From contig OZ218958.1 of the NCBI GenBank assembly GCA_965112735.1, forward strand, positions 2,232,001 through 2,296,000: 64,000 nt of DNA, read 5' to 3'. The number at the start of each line of letters is the position of its first letter. Position 1 is the stretch's first letter. The stretch is from Phaeosaccion multiseriatum (taxonomy: Eukaryota; Ochrophyta, other classes). Below are positions 23,545 through 36,136 of this stretch, piece by piece. Position numbers and translations under genes: made by a program. The notes below the pieces were generated by a model. It saw only the letters and a list, made by a program, of their open reading frames with translations. It did not search any database and was not told the origin of the DNA.

Positions 23545-25105
23545 ATGCTCTGCATCCCGCTTCCGGACGTGTCGAACTGGCTCCGACTAGTGTTCGGGCC
23601 GCCCATGCCATTCGAGGTAAGAGCACCCGCAACTGACACGTGGGCGAGAGGAGTGCAGCTGTAGAGGGGAATGAGGTTCGAGCCCAAAAGCGGGGTGGTG
23701 CAATTTTGGAGTAGCTCAGTGTCCTTGTGGTGAGAGTGCCCACGTTCTTCAAGCACTGGAGGGGATGGGTGTTGGTAGGGCAGGACAGCCGCTGAGATCC
23801 CCCTCAAGTCCACCCTCTCTATCGTGTCGCCTGTTAATCAATGACCGAGGCGGGATTTGGCTGATCCACTTTCATACCTTACAAAACACACAGGAGCGCC
23901 TCTACAGGGCCATAGTCCATAAGCAGAAGGTCTCTACGGTGAAGGCGCTGTTGAGGGAGACCTTCGCCATACATGGCAGGGCATGGCTGGAACAGCCTAT
24001 CGCCACGCGCAGCATTACCGCTATGTTCTGCGCTGCATGGTATGGTCGGCTGGATGTCGTGGAGCTTCTCCTGCAGGAAGGGGCCTTGCCGTCTACCGCA
24101 GGCTTGTTGGCGGCCGCTACAACGGGACAGACTCACGTGGCGAGGTGCCTGCTGGCCGCCGGAGTCGCTGTCAACAAAGCCAACACAAGGGGTGTAAGGG
24201 CCCTTGCTCTTGCTTCTCAGCACGGACACACCTCCGTTGTTAAGCTTCTCCTTTCTGCCGGCGCGGACGTGAACTCAGGAGACAATAGTGAATGCACTCC
24301 ACTCAATATGGCATGTTTGCATGGGCATGAGAGGGTGGTGCGGCAGCTCATCAGGGCTCACGCCACAGTCGACAAGGAGGACACACAAGGCAAGACTCCA
24401 CTTTGGGTAGCCTCGAAGGCGGGCCATGTCGCCATCGTGCAGCAGCTGTTAGTGGCCGGAGCAAATGCGGAAAAGAGGAACAACACCGGTGCCACGCCCC
24501 TCATTACCGCCGTTCTTCACGATCAAGGGGATGTAGTGGACACGCTCGTGGTGGGGGGCGCAAAGGTTGGTGCGCCTTTCACGGAGGGGCGCAGTCCCCT
24601 CTTTATGGCCTGTGAGCAAGGCCGTGACCACGTGGTGGAGCGTCTTCTCTCTGCGGGAGCGAGCATGGAGACAGCGAACAAGTGTGGCTTCACCCCACTC
24701 TACGTGGCGGCACGAAACGGGCACGCCTCTGTGCTGGCCCTGCTCATCGCTGCCGGCTGTCCCCTGGACACCCCACTGACGGGGCTGGGGGGCTATAGGA
24801 CCGCTCTGATTGGCGCGTTGGAATCCAACAAGCGAAGCCCTGTGGAGCAGCTTGTCGCGGCCGGTGCATCGATGCCCAAGGCTGTGGCTTGGACACGGCA
24901 GAATCCATGTTATCTCACGCCCGAGGTGTGTGAGCAGCGACTTCTAGCAGCCTCGGCGGCAGCGGCACCAACAGCGGCGGCGGCAACGGCAAGGGCGGCA
25001 ACGGCAGCGAGAAGGAAGCCCCGACTGAGGCTGAGGCATATCCAACCAGCAGGCGTGCAGGCGGGTCATGATGATGCGAGAGCGGGAGTGTTACCCTTTC
25101 AGTAA
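23545..25105 (+). CDS. Ankyrin-repeat protein A (two exons)
   Basis: Exons 23545-23616 and 23894-25105, 427 residues. The short first exon encodes MLCIPLPDVSNWLRLVFG..FE, and its structure is repeated in gene B at 25581, which supports the intron. Exon 2 carries about nine ankyrin repeats from residue ~60 to 350, such as FCAAWYGRLDVVELLLQEGA, ALALASQHGHTSVVKLLLSAG, TPLNMACLHGHERVVRQLI, SPLFMACEQGRDHVVERLLSAG and TPLYVAARNGHASVLALLIAAG. The tail is Ala-rich then basic. No enzymatic domain and no signal peptide are apparent. A protein-binding scaffold role is the family's usual one; the partner is unknown. Confidence 0.85.
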
Positions 25106-25580
25106 TTTTGCCGGAGGGCATTCGAGGGAGAGCGAAGCGACACGTAGACGTCACTTAGAGGAGCGGAGGGGGGGGGGGGGGGGGTTGCGGGGAGGTGGGC
25201 GCGGTCTTTATGGTCAGTTTCTAGTGTGTGAAAGTGGGGAAAAAGCGGACAGAAGGAAGAAAGAAAAGAGGGTTTGGAAGAGCAGAGCTCGCGTCGACTT
25301 TTGAACTCTCTACGATCTTTCAGTAATACTCACTTTGTCATCACTCTCAATACGTCACTTAGTCTTGTGAGAAGCAGACACAATTTGTGCCTCTGCTCTC
25401 TCTCTCGCCAAAAACGGCAGTTGGTCATTTCAACAAAAAAAGCCCAGCCCTCAGCAATGTTGTAGCACCCTGCACTAGCTATCCTCAACCGCCAGTAAAA
25501 CGCCAGTAAAACAGGAGAGAGAGAGGCCACTACCACTGCACCGACGAGTGCGCTTTTCAGGGAGGAGAAGGGGCGGGAGG
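25106..25580. other. Intergenic spacer between ankyrin genes A and B
   Basis: Contains a short G-run (25167-25184) and the likely promoter of gene B. Upstream phrases resemble those upstream of gene A (GAGAGAGGCCACTACCACTGC at ~25516 versus AGAGGGAGGGCCACTACCACTGC at ~23449), so the duplicated unit includes promoter sequence. Confidence 0.55.
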
Positions 25581-26632
25581 ATGTGTATTTGCGACTTGTG
25601 GAGCTGGCTGTTCTGGGACGGCCCGGCCTGGGACGGCACCTCATTCGAGGTAAGAACACCCCCCCCCCCCCCAACACACACACACACGACAGCATGCGGA
25701 CGAGAAGAGTGCAGCTGTGACGGGGATGAGTTTCGAGCCCAAACGCGCGGGCGGAAGGGCAGAAGCGGGGGAGAGAAGGAGAGCAGACTCAGTGTCTTGA
25801 GGGTGAGGGAGCCTTGTGAGGGAGTTCCCTCAAGCTCTGCAAGTCCAGCTGCTCTTCTAAATGCTTCATTACTCGGGGCGCCTTTCACCCTTGTCACTTT
25901 TCATATCTTACAGCACTGGCGAGTCTTCCTTGCGATCGCCGGCAAGAAGAGCGTCTCAGCGGTGCAGGCGCGGGTGGGGCAGCTCATCGCCACACATGGC
26001 GAGCCAAGCCTGGAGCAATCGATCAACAAAGGCGGCTGGACCGTTCTCATGACGGCGGCATGGTTCGGTCGGCTGGACGTCGTGGAGCTTCTGCTGCAGG
26101 AAGGGGCCTTGCCGTCTACCATAGGAGAGGAGCTCGGGGAGACGGCAATGTCCAGAAAAGGACACGCCCACGTGGTGAAGCGCTTGCTGGAGGCCGGAGC
26201 CTTTGTGGACGGACCCAATGCAATGGGAGTCACCTCGCTACATACGGCTTGTGACCACGGCCGTGTGGACGTGGTGCGCCTGCTCATCGGCGCAAGGGCT
26301 AGCCTCAATGTGTGCCGCCAGGACGGAAGTACTCCGCTTCGCTGGCTTGTCAGCGCGGGTACACCTCCATCGTGGAGATGCTCATTTCAGCCAAAGCAGA
26401 TGTGAACAGAGACGACCATTCAGGATGCACGCCCATCCTTGTTGCTTCTTACAAAGGGCATGAGCGCGTCGTGCGGCGACTCATCAGGGAACATGTCAAC
26501 CCCACCGGCCCACAGAAGCGATTGTTCAACCCTCCCGTGCCGAAATCAGGCCCAGATTGCCCACCGGGGGCCACAGATGGGCCTGTTCAACTCCACAGAG
26601 GCCCATGTTCAACCCCGCCGAGCACACCATAG
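25581..26632 (+). pseudogene. Ankyrin-repeat gene B, frameshifted and interrupted by the satellite
   Basis: Paralogue of gene A: exon 1 is 25581-25649 (MCICDLWSWLFWDG..FE) and exon 2 starts at 25914. Ankyrin repeats are clear (LMTAAWFGRLDVVELLLQEGA, TSLHTACDHGRVDVVRLLIGA). After STPL, near 26340, the reading frame changes: the next repeat LACQRGYTSIVEMLISAKADV is one frame over, implying loss of one base or gain of two. That second frame continues through GHERVVRRLIREH and enters the satellite at about 26490, then stops at 26630-26632. Either this is a decaying gene or the indel is a sequence error. Even without the frameshift, the satellite would cut the ankyrin domain. Confidence 0.75.
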
Positions 26633-29600
26633 ACGCCGCGCAGACTCATTGCGACCATGATGGGACCACTTCAACCCCACCGGCCCATGGAAGCGATTGT
26701 TCAACCCTCCCGTGCCGAAATCAGGCCCAGATTGCCCACCGGGGTCCACAGATGGGCCTGTTCAACCCCACAGAGGCCCATGTTCAACCCCGCCGTGCAC
26801 ACCATAGACGCCGCGTAGACTCATTGCAACCATGGTGGGACCATTTCAACCCCACCGGCCCACACAAGCCATTGTTCAATCCTCCCTTGCCGAAATCAGG
26901 CCCAGATTGCCCACCGGGGTCCACAGATGGGCCAGTTCAACCCCACAGAGGCCCATGCTCAACCCCGCCGAGCACACCGTAGACGCTACGCAGACTCATT
27001 GCGACCATGGTGGGACCATTTCAACCCCACCGGCCCACACAAGCCATTGTTCAATCCTCCCTTGCCGAAATCAGGCCCAGATTGCCCACCGGGGTCCACA
27101 GATGGGCCAGTTCAACCCCACAGAGGCCCATGTTCAACCCCGCCGAGCACACCGTAGACGCCGCACAGACTCATTACAACCATGGTGGGACCATTTCAAC
27201 CCCACCGGCCTATGGAAGCGATTGTTCAACCCTCCCGTGCCGAAATCAGGCCCAGATTGCCCACCGGGGGAGCCCACAGATGGGCCTGTTCAACCCCACA
27301 GAGGCCCATGTTCAACCCCGCCGAGCGCACCATAGACGCCGCGCAGACTCATTGCGACCATGGTGGGACCATTTCAACCCCACCGGCCCATGGAAGCGAT
27401 TGTTCAACCCTCCCGTGCCGAAATCCGGCCCAGATTGCCCACCGGGGTCCTCAGATGGGCCAGTTCAACCCCACAGAGGCCCATGTTCAACCCCGCCGAG
27501 CATACCATAGACGCCACGCAGACTCATTGCGACCATGGTGGGACCACTTCAACCCCACCGGCCCATGGAAGCGATTGTTCAACCCTCCCGTGCCGAAATC
27601 AGGCCCAGATTGCCCACCGGGGGCCACAGATGGGCCTGTTCAACCCCACAGAGGCCCATGTTTAACCCCGCCCAGCACACCATAGACGCCGCGCAGACTC
27701 ATTGCGACCATGGTGGGACCACTTCAACCCCACCGGCCCATGGAAGCGATTGTTCAACCCTGCCGTGCCGAAATCAGGCCCAGATTGCGCACCGGGGTCC
27801 ACAGATGGGCCTGTTCAACCCCACAGAGGCCCATGTTCAACCCCGCCGAGCACACCATAGACGCATCACAGACTCATTGCGACCATGGTGGGACCATTTC
27901 AACCCCACCGGCCTATGGAAGGCATTGTTCAACCCTCCCGTGCCGAAATCAGGCCCAGATTGCCCACCGGGGGAGCCCACAGATGGGCCTGTTCAACCCC
28001 ACAGATGCCCATGTTCAACCCCGCCGAGCGCACCATAGACGCCACCCCCACTCATTGCGACCATGGTGGGACCACTTCAACCCCACCGGCCCATGGAAGC
28101 GATTGTTCAACCCTCCCGTGCCGAAATCAGGCCCAGATTGCCCACCGGGGGCCCACTGATGGGCCTGTTCAACCCCACAGAGGCCCATGTTCAACCCCAC
28201 CGAGCACACCATAGACGCCGCGCAGACTCATTGCGACCATGGTGGGACCACTTCAACCCCACCGGCCCACACAAGCCCTTGTTCAATCCTCCCGTGCCGA
28301 AATCAGGCCCAGATTGCCCACCGGGGTCCACAGATGGGCCAGTTCAACCCCACAGAGGCCCATGTTCAACCCCGCCGTGCACACCATAGACGCCGCGCAG
28401 ACTCATTGCGACCATGGTGGGCCCATTTCAACCCCACCGGCCCATGGAAGCGATTGTTCAACCCTCCCGTGCCGAAATCAGGCCCAGATTGCCCACCGGG
28501 GGAGCCCACAGATGGGCCTGTTCAACCCCACAGAGGCCCATGTTCAACCCCGCCGAGCGCACCATAGACGCCGCGCAGACTCATTGCGACCATGGTGGGA
28601 CCACTTCAACCCCACCGGCCCATGGAAGCGATTGTTCAACCCTCCCGTGCCGAAATCAGGCCCAGATTGCCCACCGGGGGCCCACTGATGGGCCTGTTCA
28701 ACCCCACAGAGGCCCATGTTTAACCCCGCCCAGCACACCATAGACGCCGCGCAGACTCATTGCGACCATGGTGGGACCACTTCAACCCCACCGGCCCATG
28801 GAAGCGATTGTTCAACCCTCCCTTGCCGAAATCAGGCCCAGATTGCGCACCGGGGTCCACAGATGGGCCTGTTCAACTCCACAGATTCCCATGTTCAACC
28901 CCGCCGAGCACACCATAGACGCATCACAGACTCGTTGCGACCATGGTGGGACCATTTCAACCCCACCGGCCCACAGAAGCCATTGTTCAACCCTCCCGTG
29001 CCGAAATCAGGCCCAGATTGCCCACCGGGGTCCACAGATGGGCCAGTTCAACCCCACAGAGGCCCATGTTCAACCCCGCCGTGCACACCATAGACGCCGC
29101 GCCGACTCATTGCAACCATGGTGGGACCATTTCAACCCCACCGGCCCACACAAGCCATTGTTCAATCCTCCCTTGCCGAAATCAGGCCCAGATTGCCCAC
29201 CGGGGTCCACAGATGGGCCAGTTCAACCCCACAGAGGCCCATGTTCAACCCCGCCGAGGACACCATAGACGCCGCGCAGACTCATTGCGACCATGGTGGG
29301 CCCATTTCAACCCCACCGGCCCATGGAAGCGATTGTTCAACCCTCCCGTGCCGAAATCAGGCCCAGATTGCCCACCGGGGGAGCCCACAGATGGGCCTGT
29401 TCAACCCCACAGAGGCCCATGTTCAACCCCGCCGAGCGCACCATAGACGCCGCGCAGACTCATTGCGACCATGGTGGGACCACTTCAACCCCACCGGCCC
29501 ATGGAAGCGATTGTTCAACCCTCCCGTGCCGAAATCCGGCCCAGATTGCCCACCGGGGGAGCCCACAGATGGGCCTGTTCAACCCCACAGATGCCCATGT

Positions 29601-31370
29601 TCAACCCCGCCGAGCGCACCATAGACGCCACGCATACTCATTGCGACCATGGTGGGACCATTTCAACCCCACCGGCCCATGGAAGCGATTGTTCAACCCT
29701 CCCGTGCCGAAATCAGGCCCAGATTGCCCACCGGGGTCCACAGATGGGCCTGTTCAACCCCACAGAGGCCCATGTTCAACCCCGCCGAGCGCACCGTAGC
29801 CGCCGCGTAGACTCATTGCGACCATGGTGGGACCACTTCAACCCCACCGGCCCATGGAAGCGATTGTTCAACCCTGCCGTGCCGAAATCAGGCCCAGATT
29901 GCCCACCGGGGGGCCACAGATGGGCCTGTTCAACCCCACAGAGGCCCATGTTCAACCCCGCCGAGCATACCATAAACGCCGCGCAGACTCATTGCGACCA
30001 TGATGGGACCACTTCAACCCCACCGGCCCATGGAAGCGATTGTTCAACCCTCCCGTGCCGAAATCAGGCCCAGATTGCCCACCGGGGGAGCCCACAGATG
30101 GGCCAGTTCAACCCCACAGAGGCCCATGTTCAACCCCGCCGAGCGCACCATAGACGCCGCGCAGACTCATTGCGACCATGGTGGGACCACTTCAACCCCA
30201 CCGGCCCATGGAAGGCATTGTTCAACCCTCCCGGGTCGAAATCAGGCCCAGATTGCCCACCCGGGGAGCCCACAGATGGGCCTGTTCAACCCCACAGAGG
30301 CCCATGTTCAACCCCGCCGAGCGCACCATAGACGCCGCGCAGACTCATTGCGACCATGGTGGGACCATTTCAACCCCACCGGCCCATGGAAGCGATTGTT
30401 CAACCCTCCCGTGCCGAAATCAGGCCCAGATTGCCCACCGGGGGCCACAGATGGGCCTGTTCAACCCCACAGAGGCCCATGTTCAACCCCGCCGAGCACC
30501 CCATAGACGCAGCGCCGACTCATTGGGACCATGGTGGGACCACTTCAACCCCACCGGCCCATGCAAGCGATTGTTCAACCCTCCCGTGTCGAAATCAGGC
30601 CCAGATTGCCCACCGGGGTCCACAGATGGGCCTGTTCAACCCCACAGAGGCCCTTGTTCAACCCCGCTGAGCACCCCATAGACGCCGCGCAGACTCATGG
30701 CAACCCTGGTGGGAACATTTCAACCCCACCGGCCTATGGAAGGCATTGTTCAACCCTCCCGTGCCGAAATCAGGCCCAGATTGCCCACCGGGGGCCACAG
30801 ATGGGCCTGTTCAACCCCACAGAGGCCATGTTCAACCCCGCCGAGCACCCCATAGACGCATCGCAGACTCATGGCGACCATGGTGGGACCATTTCAACCC
30901 CACCGGCCCATGGAAGCGATTGTTCAACCCTCCCGTGCCGAAATCAGGCCCAGATTGCCCACCGGGGTCCACAGATGGGCCTGTTCAACCCCACAGAGGC
31001 CCATGTTCAACCCCGCCGAGCACACCATAGACCCCGCGCAGACTCATTGCGACCATGGTGGGACCATTTCAACCCCACCGGCCCACAGAAGCCATTGTTC
31101 AACCCTCCCGTGCCGAAATCAGGCCCAGATTGCCCACCGGGGGCCACAGATGGGCCTGTTCAACCCCACAGAGGCCCATGTTCAACCCCGCCGAGCGCAC
31201 CATAGACGCAGCGTAGACTCATTGCGACCATGATGGGACCATTTCAAAACCACAGGCCCATGGAAGGCATTGTTCACCCCTCCCGTGTCGAAATCAGGCC
31301 CAGATTGCCCACCGGGGCCCACAGATGGGCCTGTTCAACCCCACAGAGGCCCATGTTCAACCCCGCCGAG
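26487..31370. repeat. Satellite array, ~27 units of 175-178 bp
   Basis: Tandem repeat beginning inside ankyrin gene B and ending before an ankyrin remnant. Using the recurrent ATGGTGGGACC (or ATGATGGGACC) as a phase mark, unit lengths are mostly 175 or 178, with a few of 176 and one of 171. The length classes come from a short variable segment (CCGGGGTCCACAG, CCGGGGGCCACAG, CCGGGGGAGCCCACAG). Units are highly similar. Because 175 is not a multiple of three, each long open frame reads three successive units in three different frames and stops at CACCATAG; these frames look like a by-product rather than proteins. The unit length is near one nucleosome repeat, as in many centromeric satellites, but 4.9 kb is short for a centromere. 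Confidence 0.95.
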
Positions 31371-31544
31371 GAGTGAAGCCATCCTTACATGGCCTGTCAG
31401 AACGGCCACGAGGAGGTGGTGGAGCGCCTTATCTGTGCAGGAGCCGACATGGACAAGGCCAACAAGCGCGGCGTGGTGGAAGGAGACGAGAGAGGAGAGA
31501 GAGGAGAGTCTACTGGCGGCATGGAGAGAGAGGATAGAGTCTAG
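31371..31544 (+). pseudogene. Ankyrin remnant downstream of the satellite
   Basis: Directly after the last satellite unit one frame encodes MACQNGHEEVVERLICAGAD followed by MDKANKRG, a clear ankyrin repeat, then low-complexity sequence and a TAG at 31542. The frame has a TGA at its junction with the satellite. It is best read as the far end of ankyrin gene B, or of a third copy. Confidence 0.7.
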
Positions 31545-32350
31545 GGTGGTGGTGGTCACGGAGCTGCCACACCCTGGGATGGAGCAACCAGTAGTGTCGG
31601 CCCCGAGCCGTGTTGTTGGGGCGATGATGTGGAGAAGGTGGCCATCATGGCTAACGGCCATGGCTATGGCGGAGGACATCAACGAGAGGGAAGCGACGCA
31701 AAGTAGAGAGAGAGAGAGAGAGTGCACCGAGAGAGAGGGCAGGAGGGGGGGAGGGCGAGGGTGAGACGAGCCCGCTTTGTGTGGGCAGTCACGAGAGTGC
31801 GTAGAATGGGGGGGGGGGTTGGAGAGAAGGCGGGGGGGAGACGAGCTAGCTTGTATTGTCAGTGTATGGAGTGCGTTGTTGAGAGGGTGGGCAGAGGAGG
31901 AGGCACGTATTGAGAAAACGAGTGTGTGTATCAGTGTGTTGGCGCGTTGTGTGTGTGTGTCTGTGTGTGTGTGTGCGTGCGTGTTTGTCGTACTTGGGCC
32001 CCCTTAGGACCCATTCCTCCCCGTATTGCGCGGGATGAGGGATGAGGGAGGCCCAGGCCGGCCCCGAAGGGGGGACATCAAAAGGAGGATATTGTAGTGC
32101 CGTACAAGAGGAGGCAAGATTCATTCCTTAGAAACGGCAATAGAAGTACTTCGTAGTGCCCAACCAAAGAAGAAAGGAAACAGCTGTGGGTAAAGCAAGC
32201 ACAACAGAAGGTACAACGGTAAAGCACCCCGTCAGAGCATCGCCCCACCCCGACTCGGCGTGTTCGACCCTCTCTGTCTTCCTCTTTTGACCCTTCCTTC
32301 TCTCTACTGCCGAGCATGCCTGCCTCTTCTCATCACTCTATTCCCTCTGC
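31545..32350. other. Intergenic spacer
   Basis: Between the ankyrin remnant and the kinesin stop codon. Contains GA and GT tracts (31700-31990). No gene or RNA recognised. Confidence 0.55.
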
Positions 32351-35300
32351 TCATCCTTCGTCGTCGCTGTCGATGGTCTCTCCCTGCTTGAGCTTTCTGA
32401 TCACACCCTTCAACCGGGCAACTTCCTCGTTGTCCGCGGCCTAGTGTAGCAATGGGGCAATTGGAGGAGCAGTTGGAGTAGCAGTTTGTTGGGAGTCTCA
32501 GTTTACATGTGTACAAGTTGAGCTTCGATGTCAATACAAAGACATGGGGAGGGACACACTCTTGTTTCGAGAGAGCTCACTGCTCCTCGCTCCTCACTCC
32601 ACACTCCTCGCTCTTCGCTGCTCACCCTCCCTCCTGTTACAAAACGTCATTCTTAGGTTGACTCGTGTAAGTCAATAAAACATCCCTCCATTGACATACT
32701 ATTTACCTTGTTTGCATCATTGGTGATGAGCTTTACGCGTGAAGCGTACAGGAGTGACGTCATTGTCTCATCCACGTTGTAATCCGCTGGGGACAGGTTC
32801 ACGAACATCAGCGTCTGGGGCACGCATGCAGGAGAGAGAGAGAGAGAGAGAGAGGAGGGGGGGGGGTGAGAAGGCGGGCTTTTGGGTTGGTAGACTCATT
32901 CATGTCCTATCTACTCATGGGGGCTGAGCTGCTGAGCTGATGGAGGCGTACCTTCGCATTGCCGCCGAGAGAGTCTTGCATAACCTGGGAGAGAGGCAGG
33001 GGATGGCAGTGGATGGGGAGGGGAGGGGGAGGGGATGGCAGGGGATGCCATGGTATATGGTATGAGAGCACAGCACAGCACACCCACCACACCCGATCCC
33101 ACCCCACCCATTGACTTACTACCCACCCATTGACCTACTACCCACCCACCTGTGTGAGCTTGTTGTCTCTGTAGGGTATGTGTTTCTCCTCCGTAGACAG
33201 TGCCGAAATGACATTGCCCAGCGCACTGAGGGACTTATTGATGCTCTGCCCCTCCTTGAGCCGCTCCGCCGTCGCCCCCGTCTTGTCCGCCCTCTCCGAA
33301 CCCGCGAGGTCCACAAGACTGAGCTTGCCGCAGGAGGTCTTCTTGGTGGTGAAGTTGAACACCTTCACGGGAAGTCAATGAAGAGTACGTATCGTACAAA
33401 GTCAAGAGGAAAAGTATGTATGTCAATGACCAGCGATTCAGTTTCAGTTTCAACTTGTCTCGATATCGTGATGCACACACAAAACGCAATAGACACACAT
33501 ACCCACGCACACGATTCCTCCTCCCCCTACCACCATCGCCCTCCTCTCCTCTTACACATCACTCTCCATCACCATACCACATACACACGCGCACATACAT
33601 ACCTCGACCATGACGGAGAAGATGGAGTGACTGCGGCTGCTCTCGGCATTCATCTTCGTGCCTCCGGTCTGTTGGGTGCGGGGGGGGAGGAAGGAGGGAG
33701 AGAGGGAGGGAGGGATGGAGGGAGAGACGGACGGAGGGAGGGAGAGAGAGAGAGGAGGGAGGGAGGGAGGTATGGAGGGGAGGGGTGGGTCAGACATATG
33801 CAAAGGTTTACATCCTCCCTCCCCTCCCTCCCCTCCCTCCCTCCCTCACACTAAATCATACCTTCCGCATGGTATTCCCTCCATCAAAGAGCTCCATCAG
33901 CTCCTCCCTTGTATTCGCCTCTCGAATAATCGCCCCCTTGACCTTGACCATCTTCTTGGCATCGAGTTTAATGTCGAGCTTGGGAGGTTCTGCCCTTGAC
34001 CCCTTGTTCTCGAGCTTCCAAAAGAGATCCTGGAGCTTGTCGAGGTATAGTTCCACGAAGTAGCAGCTCACCTGTTGGTGATACAGGGGGGGGGGGAAGG
34101 GAGGGGGAGGAGGAAGAGGAGGAGGAGATCAGTTCGCCAGTCAGTCTGTCGGTCAGTCAGTGAGTCAGTGAACGGTCAGTCAGTGAGTCAGTGATCGGTC
34201 AGTCAGTGAGTCAGTGATCGGTCAGTCAGTGAGTCAGTGATCGGTCAGTCAGTGAGTCAGTGATCGGTCAGTCAGTGAGTCAGTGAGTCAGTGAGTCAGT
34301 CAGTCAGTGAGTCAGTGATCGGTCAGTCAGTGAGTCAGTGAGTCACCAGAGAGCTTGCTTGCGTCTTAGGGCGGTTCGGGGCCATCCTCCCTCCCTTGCA
34401 AAATAAAGAGTGACAGAGACCCAGAGAGAGTAGATCGGTCTCTTTCTCGCTGTGCTAATCCTCGCCCAGCTCTGCTTTACCACCAACTGTCCTACCTCCT
34501 TGACTCATAGCGACTTTGGCCTCTACTGTATCACCAAATGCTCTACTCTACGCCCTTGACTCACACTGACTTCTGCCCTCTACTATATCACCAACTGCTA
34601 CACCATAACCGCTTGACTCAAGGTGCCTTCTTCCACTTCTGCCTCTACCATATCACCAACTGCTATACCATAACCGCTTGACTCACAGTGACTTCTGCCT
34701 TGCCCTTCAGCTCGTCCTTGTGATCGAAGATGGCCTGTATAGCCCGAGGGGTGAGGCCGGGCATAGCAGGGGAGCCGGACATAGTCCAAGTCTTTCCCGA
34801 GCCCGTCTGAATCGATGGATGATGGATGATGGATGGAGCAGTTGGTGATACACAGCAGGGGGAGGGCGTTTGGGGAGTTGAAAAATGTTGGTGATACAGC
34901 AGAGAGGGGAAGTGGAGGGGAGATGGGGGGGTGGGGGAAGCTGACCTGTCCGTAGGCGAACACGCAGACGTTATAACCGTCCATGGCGGACTGAATAAGG
35001 TTCTTGGCGTCTGAGAATACCTATTGATGAGGAGCGGAATGGCAGAGAAGGGGAAGGAATGGCGGAATGGCAGAGGAGGGGGCGAGGGTAAGAAAAGAAC
35101 AGAGAAGAGACAAGAGAGAAAAGAAGCGCTGAACTTGCCTCTGCCTGTGTGGAGTTGGGCGTAAACACGGCGTCGAACACGAACTGCTTGGGGCCCTTGT
35201 CTTGCTTCATCACGTCAAGGGTGGTCTCATCGACGAAGCTCACTACTTGCTTGCAGTCACGCTCTTTCTCGTAGCCGGCCATGGGACGGCACCTTGGGGG

Positions 35301-36102
35301 AGGGGATGGCAGTAGATGGAGGGGAGGGGGGGGCAGTGGACGGGGGGGGTTGAGGAGAGAGAAGAGACAAGAGAGGAGAGAGAAGAGAGAAGAGAGAAGA
35401 GAGGAGACAGAAGAGAGGAGACAGAAGAGACGAGACAGAAGAGACGAGACAGAAGAGAGGAGCGAGGAGCGAGAAGAGAGGAGAGACAAGAGAGGAGACA
35501 GAAGAGAGAAGACAGAAGAGAGGAGACAGAAGAGAGGAGACAGAAGAGAGGAGACGGAAGAGTCGGCCCACCCTACCCGGGCTCCTGGCAAGGCGGCTGT
35601 ACCACCAACTGCCCACCCTCACCCTCACCCTCACCCTCACCCCAAAGTGTACCGCCAAGTGGTCACCCTCACCCTCACCTGGCGTACACGCGGATCTTTC
35701 CCTTCATGTCCTCCATCATGTTCCAGTACTTCTTACGCAGCAGCACCTGTTGGGCGTACAGTGGGTTAGTGATGTAGTACGCCAGTTGTGATCTCCTTCC
35801 TCGCGCCCCCTAGAGCCTCCTAGTGGCTGAAGCTAGGCCCGTAGGCGTAGCTTCACTGACTTACTGACCCACTCACTCACTGACTTACGGGCTCACAGAC
35901 TTACTAACTCACCTCCTTCTTGTAGAGCTCCTCCACCTCCTCTGTGCGGGCAGTGGCTGCGGCCTCGCTCACCTGTTGCAGTTCAGTTTCAGTTTCAGTT
36001 TCTAAAAGTCGACTCATTCACTTAATTCTTAAAGGAGTCAACCTAAGCAATACGCATGTGTGATTGTGTGTGATTGTGTGTGATTGTGTGTGATTGTGTG
36101 TG

Positions 36103-36136
<34 letters not shown>

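Noticed and set aside
26557-31205. A series of ~167-residue overlapping open frames as a gene family
   Set aside because: They are the satellite read through three units; starts and stops recur with the unit and no gene signals differ from copy to copy.
26487-31370. CRISPR-like array
   Set aside because: Units are 175-178 bp and repeat over their whole length with no unique spacers, in a eukaryotic intron-bearing context.
23545-31544. Viral (giant-virus) origin of the ankyrin genes
   Set aside because: Genes A and B share a spliceosomal intron in the same place and sit among host genes; ankyrin repeats alone are not evidence of transfer.
18500-36000. (CTGAAA)n as interstitial telomere repeat
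   Set aside because: The unit does not match known telomeric repeats and the copies are short, sense-oriented and next to acceptors.
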